A DNA stretch of 64,000 bases from the NCBI RefSeq assembly GCF_937871615.1, contig NZ_CALMPA010000051.1, positions 1 to 64,000 of the forward strand. Direction: 5' to 3'. The notes under the pieces were generated by a model that was not told the DNA's origin, did no database searches, and worked only from the letters and a program-made list of their open reading frames with translations. This stretch comes from an uncultured Sphingomonas sp. Lineage in GTDB: Bacteria > Pseudomonadota > Alphaproteobacteria > Sphingomonadales > Sphingomonadaceae. Position numbers and translations under genes: made by a program. This document shows positions 16,456-23,030 of the stretch, piece after piece (the stretch's first letter is position 1; each line of letters starts with the position of its first letter).

Positions 16456-17525
16456 ACCTGAGCCTCCAGCGCGCTTAGGTAGCGTTCGCGCCAATGATTG
16501 CCGTCGCCGTAAAGCTGGGCGCCGGATCGCGCGCGGCGCAGATAGAGATGTGCGGGATGCTCCCAGGTGAAGGCGATGCCGCCGTGCATCTGGATCGCAT
16601 CCTTCGCGCAGCGGACGAAAGCGTCACCGCAGGCGAAGGCGGCGAGCGCGATCGCGGCATCCTTCATCGGCGCACCCACGCTGAGCTGGCGCGCGGCGTC
16701 GCGCGCGGCGCTGGTGGCGCTCTCCGACTCAAGCAACAGGTCGGCAGCCATATGCTTCACGGCCTGGAAGCTGCCGATCGCGCGGCCGAACTGGTGGCGT
16801 TCGCGCGCGTAATCGACCGCCATTTCCATGATGCGCCGCGCGGCCCCGGCCTGTTCGCCCGCCAGCGCGACCATCGCGATGTCGTGCGCGCGGGTCACGC
16901 GGTTGCCGTCGCCAATGCGGGTGGCGGGGCCGTGGAACGCCACGTCCGCCATGCGGCGCGTGCGGTCGAACACGGGGAGGGGGGTGATCGTGGCATCGGC
17001 GCGGGCGACGGTGAACACCGCGTCGTCCATCGCGACGAGGATCGTGTCGGCGATCGCGGCGTCGGGCACGAAGCGCGCGGTGCCGGAAAGCGTGTCGTCA
17101 CCGTGCCGCACGTCGCTCCTGCCCGTCCAGTCGCGGCTGCCGGCGAAGGCCACCGCGACGAGGCTTTCTCCGGCGGCGAGCGCGGAAAGCCGCTCGCCGT
17201 CTAGCAGCGTGGCGGCGATCGCGGCGGAGATCAGCGGGGCGGGGAGCAGCGCGGCGCCCGTCGCCTCCATCACCAGCCCCAGTTCGACCGGGCCGAGCGC
17301 CGCGCCGCCAAACGCTTCCGGCACGGTGAGGCCGACCACGCCGAGATCGGCCAATGCTCGCCACAATGCGGGATCGTGCCCGCTCTCGCTTTCCATGATG
17401 CGGCGCACATCGGTTTCCGTGCAAGCGTCGGCGAGCAGGCGGCGCACCGAATCGACCAATGCGGCACGATCCTCCGCCGTGAGGGCAGGCGGCGCCTCGC
17501 GGGCGTCACGCAACATATCGGTCAT
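16452..17525 (-). CDS. Acyl-CoA dehydrogenase, second subunit
   Basis: A 357-residue, more divergent acyl-CoA dehydrogenase. Seen: GVVGLTVPEAFGGAALGPVE near the N-terminus, FGRAIGSFQAVKHMAADLL in the FAD-binding helices, and QMHGGIAFTWEHPAHLYLRR near the C-terminus. The middle beta-domain is shorter and lacks a clear SEPGAGSD loop, as in the partner chain of heteromeric acyl-CoA dehydrogenases. It is the first gene of the trio, overlapping the next by four bases. A divergent SDR gene starts 101 bases away, so 17526-17626 should hold a two-way promoter. Confidence 0.85.
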   Translation of the reverse strand: MTDMLRDAREAPPALTAEDRAALVDSVRRLLADACTETDVRRIMESESGHDPALWRALADLGVVGLTVPEAFGGAALGPVELGLVMEATGAALLPAPLISAAIAATLLDGERLSALAAGESLVAVAFAGSRDWTGRSDVRHGDDTLSGTARFVPDAAIADTILVAMDDAVFTVARADATITPLPVFDRTRRMADVAFHGPATRIGDGNRVTRAHDIAMVALAGEQAGAARRIMEMAVDYARERHQFGRAIGSFQAVKHMAADLLLESESATSAARDAARQLSVGAPMKDAAIALAAFACGDAFVRCAKDAIQMHGGIAFTWEHPAHLYLRRARSGAQLYGDGNHWRERYLSALEAQV

Positions 17526-17626
17526 GCGGCCATCCTCTCGCGGCGCCGGCTTGCCCGGCGTCCGTAACGAAAGTTATGATGGCGCGAAGCGGCGAGTGAA
17601 TCAACCAGCCGTAGCAGGAGAGAGAG

Positions 17627-18394
17627 ATGCGCTTTGCGGGCAAGGTGGCGCTCGTCACCGGCGGGGGATCGGGCATCGGCGCGGCGACCGCGCGGCTGCT
17701 GGCGCGCGAGGGCGCGAAGCTCGTCGTGGTCGATCTCGTCGCGGAACATGCGCAGGTGGTGGCGGACGAAACCAGCGGAATCGCGGTGACGGCGGATGTG
17801 GCGCAGCGCGCCGATGTGGAGCGTGCGGTGGCGGTAGCGGTCGAACGGCACGGGCGGATCGACATATTGTTCAACAACGCCGGCATCGGTTGCGTCGGGC
17901 GCACCCCCGATCTCGATCCGGCCCAGTGGGAACGCGTGATTGCGGTCGATCTCAACGCGGTGTTCTACGCCTGCCGCGCCGCGATCCCGCATATGCCAAG
18001 GCCGGGCGGGGCGATCGTCAACACCGCCTCGATTTCCGGGCTGGCGGCGGATTACGGCTTCACCGCCTATAACGCGGCGAAGGCGGCGGTCATCAACTAC
18101 ACCCGCAGCCTGGCGATCGACCATGCGCGCGAAGGGATTCGCGCCAATGCGTTATGCCCCGGTCTGGTCGCCACCCCGCTCACCGATCGCGCCAAGGCGC
18201 TGGCGGGGCTGGAGCAGGCGTGGAACGACACGATCCCGCTCGGTCGCGCCGCCCGGCCGGAGGAGATGGCGGAGGTGGTCGCCTTCCTCGCCTCCGATGC
18301 GGCATCCTATGTCACGGGATCGGTGATCGTCGCGGATGGCGGGCAGACCGCATGGACCGGGCAGCCGAATTTGATGAATTTCCTGCCGGGTTGA
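17627..18394 (+). CDS. SDR family oxidoreductase
   Basis: A 255-residue classical SDR. GGGSGIGAATARLLAREG cofactor loop, VVDL acidic residue favouring NAD, FNNAGIGCVG, NTASISGLAADYG with the active Ser, and YNAAKAAVINY giving YxxxK. The tail VIVADGGQTAWTG matches the family. A strong Shine-Dalgarno sequence (AGGAGAGAGAG) precedes the ATG. It is divergent from the acyl-CoA dehydrogenase pair and convergent with the exonuclease gene, only 7 bases from its end. Probably a 3-hydroxyacyl-CoA or alcohol dehydrogenase serving the neighbouring pathway, but the substrate is not visible. Confidence 0.87.
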   Translation: MRFAGKVALVTGGGSGIGAATARLLAREGAKLVVVDLVAEHAQVVADETSGIAVTADVAQRADVERAVAVAVERHGRIDILFNNAGIGCVGRTPDLDPAQWERVIAVDLNAVFYACRAAIPHMPRPGGAIVNTASISGLAADYGFTAYNAAKAAVINYTRSLAIDHAREGIRANALCPGLVATPLTDRAKALAGLEQAWNDTIPLGRAARPEEMAEVVAFLASDAASYVTGSVIVADGGQTAWTGQPNLMNFLPG

Positions 18395-18401
18395 GCCAAC
18401 C

Positions 18402-19160
18402 CTATAGCAGCAGATCCTCGGGGCTGGGGCGCCCGACGTTCCCGCCGCCGCGCCGCCGCGCCATTTCCGTTTCCGCGGTGAAGCGCACATCCGGATCGCG
18501 ATCGCCGAGGAAGCCGATCAGGCTCTCCTCCTCGATCTCGCGCCAGTCCTTGCCGCGATCGGGGCCGTAGCGCACGCGCGGCAGCAGCCCCGGCACGCGC
18601 GACCATTCGAGCAATTGCGCGATGCTCACCTCGTTCAGCATGTCGCGCAGGTGAAAAGCGGTGACATAGGCATCGGGAAAGGCGCGATGCGCGGGAAGCC
18701 CGCGTTCGTGGATCAGGCCATGCGGCTTGCGCCAGTAGCGCAGCACCTGATTGGAAAAGCTCGGCGAATCCGGCCACAGCCGCATCGCGCATTTCCAGGT
18801 GCAGATCCATTCGGCGCCATGCGTCAGCGCGGACGTGCAGAACACCTGCTCGAAATCGGCGCGGTGCGCGGCGAGCGCGATGCGGCGCGGCCACGGATCG
18901 AGAACTGGCCGCGCGACATCGTGCCACCATGGCGCATCCGCCACATCCTCATCACGGATATGGTGGATCGCCTGCGTGATCGGCGGCATCGGGCGACCGG
19001 GATTGACCATGCGGTTGCCCCCTTCGCCCGACAATTCCCAGCGACCGTCCGGCCCGAGCGCCACGTCCTGCCAGCCGATTTCGCACACGCCATGCTGGGG
19101 CGGGGCGGGGCCGGTGGTTTCAAGGTCGATTACGCGGATGATACTGGGCGGGGAACGCAT
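18402..19160 (-). CDS. DEDDh 3'-5' exonuclease family protein
   Basis: A 252-residue RNase T/DNA polymerase III epsilon-like exonuclease. The ExoI motif is RVIDLETTG (metal-binding Asp and Glu), the ExoII-region Asp is in LAAHRADFEQVF, and the ExoIII HxxxxD is in HRAFPDAYVT. Long C-terminal segments beyond the core (LLPRVRYGPDRGKDWREI) are typical of a sphingomonad subgroup. The start is the ATG at 19160, 4 bases after pgmG ends, making it the last gene of the mipZ operon. It may act in DNA repair or RNA trimming. Confidence 0.82.
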   Translation of the reverse strand: MRSPPSIIRVIDLETTGPAPPQHGVCEIGWQDVALGPDGRWELSGEGGNRMVNPGRPMPPITQAIHHIRDEDVADAPWWHDVARPVLDPWPRRIALAAHRADFEQVFCTSALTHGAEWICTWKCAMRLWPDSPSFSNQVLRYWRKPHGLIHERGLPAHRAFPDAYVTAFHLRDMLNEVSIAQLLEWSRVPGLLPRVRYGPDRGKDWREIEEESLIGFLGDRDPDVRFTAETEMARRRGGGNVGRPSPEDLLL

Positions 19161-19164
19161 CGCC

Positions 19165-20550
19165 CTAATGTGGAGCCTCGCAGCCGCCATGTCGAGCGAC
19201 GTTGCTGAGCGCGAGTTGCGCGTCGATCGCCGCGACGATGCGGGCGAGGGCATCCGCGCTCCCCGCCTCGGCGCGCGCGGTGAGCATATCCTCGGTGTTC
19301 GATGCGCGCAGCAACCACCAGCCGCCGTCGACCGACACCCGCGCGCCATCGGTGGTGTCCACCGCCGCGCCGGCGGCGCGCAGCCGGGCGACGACCTCCG
19401 CCACCACCTGCTCCTTGCGCGCCGGATCGACCGCGAAGCGCAGTTCCGGCGTGCTGACCAGCGCCGGCAGCGCATCGTGCATCGCGGCGAGCGATTTGCC
19501 CGATGCCTGCACCGCGTCGATCAGCCGCACCGCCGCGTGGAGCGCGTCGTCGAAGCCCAGCCAGTCTCCACCGAAGAAGATGTGGCCGCTCATCTCGCCG
19601 CCGATCGGCGCGCCAAGTTCGCGCATCATCGCCTTGATATTGCTGTGGCCCGATTTCCACATCACCGGGCGACCGCCAAGCGCGGCGATCCGATCGAACA
19701 GCGCGCTGCTCGATTTGACATCCGCCACGATCGCCGCGCCGGGCATCGCGCGCAACACCGGCTCCACCAGAATGGAGAGAATCTGATCGCCGCGCAGCAC
19801 GCGGCCTTCGCCGTCGATCACCCCGACGCGATCACCATCGCCATCGAAGGCCACACCGAAATGGAGCTTCTTCGCCGCGACCAATGCGCGCAGGTCGGCA
19901 AGATTGGCATCCTCGGTCGGATCGGGATGATGATTAGGAAAATTGCCGTCGACATCGGTGAACAGCAGGTGATGCTCACCCGGCAGCAGCTTGACGAGTT
20001 GCTCGATCGCCGGGCCGGCGGCGCCGTTGCCGGCATCCCAGCCGATGCGGAAAGCGCCGCTGCAATCGCCCGCGACGCGGCGGACATAGCCGTCGAGCAC
20101 GTCGGCGGCGGAGACGCGCCCGGCGCCGCTCTCCCAATCGCCAGCCTCGGCCATCGCGGCAAGATCGCGGATCGCCGCGCCGAATATCGGGCGGCATTGG
20201 TGGAGCATCTTGAAGCCGTTGTGACCGGCGGGATTGTGGCTGCCGGTTACCTGTATGCCGCCATCCACCTTTAGCGTCGCGGCGGCGTGATACAGCATCG
20301 GCGAGGGGCAGAGGCCGATGCGCACGACATCCCCGCCACTTGCGACTAGCCCCTCGGTCAGCGCGGCTTCCAGCGCGGGCGAGGTCAGCCGCCCGTCATA
20401 GCCGACCGCGACGGCCTTGCCGCCCGCGCGCCGCACCAGCGTGGCGAAGCTGCGCCCCAATGCGGTCGCATCCTCGGTGCCGAGCGTGGCGCCGACCACG
20501 CCGCGAATGTCATATTCGCGCAGGATCGACGGAGCGAAGCGATGCGACAT
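19165..20550 (-). CDS. pgmG: Phosphoglucomutase/phosphomannomutase
   Basis: A 461-residue alpha-D-phosphohexomutase that interconverts hexose 1- and 6-phosphates for exopolysaccharide and lipopolysaccharide sugars. N-terminal LREYDIRGVVG; active-site phosphoserine loop GIQVTGSHNPAGHNGFKM; metal loop AFDGDGDRVGVID; sugar-binding GGEMSGHIFF; phosphate-binding RASNTEDML near the C-terminus. The dual-specificity enzyme of sphingan producers is called PgmG, and this sequence fits that group. It lies 7 bases after the J-domain gene in a four-gene leftward operon. Confidence 0.93.
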   Translation of the reverse strand: MSHRFAPSILREYDIRGVVGATLGTEDATALGRSFATLVRRAGGKAVAVGYDGRLTSPALEAALTEGLVASGGDVVRIGLCPSPMLYHAAATLKVDGGIQVTGSHNPAGHNGFKMLHQCRPIFGAAIRDLAAMAEAGDWESGAGRVSAADVLDGYVRRVAGDCSGAFRIGWDAGNGAAGPAIEQLVKLLPGEHHLLFTDVDGNFPNHHPDPTEDANLADLRALVAAKKLHFGVAFDGDGDRVGVIDGEGRVLRGDQILSILVEPVLRAMPGAAIVADVKSSSALFDRIAALGGRPVMWKSGHSNIKAMMRELGAPIGGEMSGHIFFGGDWLGFDDALHAAVRLIDAVQASGKSLAAMHDALPALVSTPELRFAVDPARKEQVVAEVVARLRAAGAAVDTTDGARVSVDGGWWLLRASNTEDMLTARAEAGSADALARIVAAIDAQLALSNVARHGGCEAPH

Positions 20551-20557
20551 CGCTGGC

Positions 20558-20839
20558 TCAGCCCGCGTGCCGGATCAGCAGATCGCGCGCCGCGTTCAGT
20601 TCGCGCGCGCGATCGTCGGAGCCGCCGTGATCGGGGTGCGCTTCGGCCATCAGCCGGCGGTGGGCGGCACGAATTTCCTCGCGATCCGCCGAAGGGCCGA
20701 CGCCGAGCAAGGCGCGCGCCGCCTGCTGGCCGGCATCGACGCCCGCCCGCCGCTTCGGCTTTGGTTTCTGGCCGAACGCATCCTTCCACAGCCGCCAGCC
20801 GGCATAAGCGACGAGCAGGGCGAGGATGAACTTCGCCAT
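20558..20839 (-). CDS. Small membrane-anchored J-domain protein
   Basis: A 93-residue protein with one N-terminal transmembrane segment (about 3-18, FILALLVAYAGWRLW), a basic linker (KPKPKRR) and a C-terminal J domain (about 40-93) whose HPD motif is in MAEAHPDHGGSDD. The architecture resembles the Tim14/DjlC-like group that recruits DnaK-type chaperones to membranes. Its ATG overlaps the mipZ stop (ATGA), so expression should follow mipZ. The client is unknown. Confidence 0.88.
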   Translation of the reverse strand: MAKFILALLVAYAGWRLWKDAFGQKPKPKRRAGVDAGQQAARALLGVGPSADREEIRAAHRRLMAEAHPDHGGSDDRARELNAARDLLIRHAG

Positions 20840-21669
20840 CAGGCGAACAGCGGCAGCGCGGGTTCGGGAAGCGCCAGCCCGGCCATCATCTCGCGCAATT
20901 CCTGCCGTGCCGCCACATGGCCCAGCCCCATGGCGCCGAATTCCTTCGCGTCCAGCATGGTGAGGCCGGCCGGGAACAGCTCGCGATAGATCACGCGTTC
21001 GCCCAGCCCCGGAATGATGCGGAAGCCGACGCGCTTGGATAGCTGATCGAGCGCCTCCGACACGCGCCGCATGTTGCGCGCCTCGATATGCTGGAGGCGA
21101 TTGCGCAGCACCACCCAGTCGATCGTCGAGCCATCGGCCTTGGCGCGCGCCTTGCGCGCATCCCAGATCAGCTCCGAATAGAAGCTCGGGCGCGTGACCT
21201 TGAAGGTTTCGGGATGAACCTGCCCGATCAGGTCGAAATCGACGAAGCTGTCGTTCATCGGCGTGACGAGCGAATCGGCGCGGGTCGCCGCCGCGCGCGC
21301 GACCGGATCGTCGCGGCCCGGCGTGTCGATCACCAGATAGTCGCTGCCGTCCGCCAGATCGTCGAACAGCGATTCGAAATTGCCGCCGTCCTGCCCGTCG
21401 CCGGTCGCGTGGCGCGGAACGGCCAGCTCGATTCCTTTGCGCCGTACCGTTTCGGCACGGTTATCGAGATAGCGCCCCATCGTGCGCTGGCGGTGATCGA
21501 GATCGAGGCACGCCACCCGCGCACCCTGTGCCGCCAGCGCGATCGCGACGTGCACCGCCGTGGTCGATTTGCCGGTCCCCCCCTTTTCATTGGCGAAGAC
21601 GATGACGTGAGTCTGTCCGTTACCGCTGGGCAATTCGTCGAATCCCTTGTTGATCCCCTGGATAGGCAC
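20839..21669 (-). CDS. mipZ: Division-plane positioning ATPase MipZ
   Basis: A 276-residue ParA/MinD-family ATPase. In Caulobacter, MipZ forms a gradient from ParB at the poles and inhibits FtsZ, so that division happens at midcell. Seen: the deviant Walker A in ANEKGGTGKSTTAVHVA, DLDHRQRTMGRYLDNR (the MipZ-specific switch segment), YLVIDTPGRDD, and the membrane/ParB-type region VVLRNRLQHIEARN. Length is typical. It heads a four-gene operon and starts only 42 bases from the divergent panC. Confidence 0.93.
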   Translation of the reverse strand: MPIQGINKGFDELPSGNGQTHVIVFANEKGGTGKSTTAVHVAIALAAQGARVACLDLDHRQRTMGRYLDNRAETVRRKGIELAVPRHATGDGQDGGNFESLFDDLADGSDYLVIDTPGRDDPVARAAATRADSLVTPMNDSFVDFDLIGQVHPETFKVTRPSFYSELIWDARKARAKADGSTIDWVVLRNRLQHIEARNMRRVSEALDQLSKRVGFRIIPGLGERVIYRELFPAGLTMLDAKEFGAMGLGHVAARQELREMMAGLALPEPALPLFA

Positions 21670-21711
21670 CCATAGAAGCCCGGTTCGTCAAGGACGAGGG
21701 GGTAAGATCGA

Positions 21712-22557
21712 GTGTTGACCGTTCGTGACCTTGCCGCATTGCGAGATGCGGTGAGGGAGTTCCGTGCTGAGGGAATGCGTGTGGCGCTCGTGCCGACGAT
21801 GGGCGCACTGCATCCGGGGCACATCGCGCTGGTCGAGGCGGCCAGGCGTCAGGGCACGAAGGTGGTCGCGTCGATCTTCGTCAACCCCAGGCAATTCGGG
21901 CCGAACGAGGATCTTACCCGCTATCCCCGCCGCGAAACGGCGGATCTGGCGATGCTGGCCGATGCCGGTTGCGATCTGGCATGGCTGCCGGCGGTGGAGA
22001 CGATGTACCCGGATGGCTTTGCCACCAATGTCAGCGTTTCGGGCGTCACCGAGGGGCTGGATGGCGCGTCACGCCCCGGCCATTTCGATGGCGTGGCGAC
22101 CGTGGTGTCCAAGCTGTTCAATCAGGTTTCGCCCGACGCCGCCTATTTCGGCGAGAAGGATTACCAGCAATTGCAGGTGATTCGCCGCATGGTTGCCGAT
22201 CTCGATTTCGATATCGAGGTGGTCGGCGTGCCGACGCAGCGCGATGATGACGGCCTCGCGCTGTCGTCGCGCAATATCTATCTCGACGAAACGGAGCGGG
22301 CGAAGGCGGTGGCGTTGCCGCGCGTGCTCGGCGTCGCGGCGCGCGCGATCGGGCGTGGAGACGATGTGGCGGCGGCGCTGGCGGAGGCGGAGGCGAACCT
22401 CGTCGCGGCGGGCTTCGCGGTCGATTATATCGCGCTGGCCGATGCCGAGACGCTGGATACCGATCCCGCCGATGGACGCCCGCGCCGGCTGCTCGCCGCG
22501 GCGCGGATGGGCGCGACGCGGCTGATCGACAATATCGCGATCGAGGATGGTCAATAA
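21712..22557 (+). CDS. panC: Pantothenate synthetase
   Basis: A 281-residue cytoplasmic ligase that joins pantoate and beta-alanine with ATP, a step to coenzyme A. Hallmarks: VPTMGALHPGHIALVEAAR (nucleotidyl-transferase HxGH-type motif), SIFVNPRQFGPNEDLTRYPR, YFGEKDYQQLQVIRRMVADL and LALSSRNIYLD. The start is GTG 21712; an in-frame TTG follows at once at 21715. It is divergent from mipZ with a very short gap. Confidence 0.95.
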   Translation: MLTVRDLAALRDAVREFRAEGMRVALVPTMGALHPGHIALVEAARRQGTKVVASIFVNPRQFGPNEDLTRYPRRETADLAMLADAGCDLAWLPAVETMYPDGFATNVSVSGVTEGLDGASRPGHFDGVATVVSKLFNQVSPDAAYFGEKDYQQLQVIRRMVADLDFDIEVVGVPTQRDDDGLALSSRNIYLDETERAKAVALPRVLGVAARAIGRGDDVAAALAEAEANLVAAGFAVDYIALADAETLDTDPADGRPRRLLAAARMGATRLIDNIAIEDGQ

Positions 22558-22572
22558 ACGCCCTTAACGGCG

Positions 22573-22580
22573 TTAACCAT
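22573..22580 (+). promoter_or_regulatory. Possible CtrA half-site upstream of the Sel1-like gene
   Basis: TTAACCAT, the CtrA half-site consensus, lies 66 bases before the start of the small Sel1-like gene. Another TTAA is 5 bases upstream, so it is not a full TTAA-N7-TTAA box. Eight-base matches arise by chance, so the call is tentative. Confidence 0.3.
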
Positions 22581-22645
22581 TTCTGAAGGGAGTGCGCGGC
22601 AAACCCCCGGATCGGTTCTTTTTGAAACCGAAAAGGGGCGGCGAG

Positions 22646-22942
22646 ATGGGCAACAGTCTCAAGAGCGCGAACTTCCTGATCGAAAGCCGGCTGCGCGATG
22701 CCGCACGCGGCGAGATCACGGCATATTATGATCTTGGCGTGGCTTATTCCACCGGCACCGCCGGCGTGCAGTTCGATCTGATCGAAGCGCATAAATGGTT
22801 CAATCTCGCCGCGATCAATGGCGACGAGACAGCGCAGGCGGCACGTGCGGAGATCGCGGGCGACATGAGCGCGCGCGAAGTGGCGATCGCCCAGCGCGCC
22901 GCGCGCGACTGGCTGGGCATGTTGCGGGCACGCGCGGCCTGA
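22646..22942 (+). CDS. Small Sel1-repeat-like protein
   Basis: A 98-residue soluble protein with no signal peptide. The segment AYYDLGVAYSTGTAGVQFD followed by EAHKWFNLAAINGDETAQ matches a single Sel1/TPR-like repeat (A-x2-LG-x2-Y ... A-x2-W-x2-LAA). The rest is a charged helix ending AARDWLGMLRARAA. Such proteins are usually adaptors, and the partner is unknown. I chose the ATG at 22646 (preceded by a GGGGCGGCGAG stretch) over the open upstream frame. It stands alone between panC and topA. Confidence 0.7.
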   Translation: MGNSLKSANFLIESRLRDAARGEITAYYDLGVAYSTGTAGVQFDLIEAHKWFNLAAINGDETAQAARAEIAGDMSAREVAIAQRAARDWLGMLRARAA

Positions 22943-23030
22943 ACCGGCGGCGAGCCATCGCGGCTCGCTTTATCGTGTCATCCGATCGGGCGCCTGATCG
23001 GCCCCGGCACATGGCCGGGGCGGTCGATCG

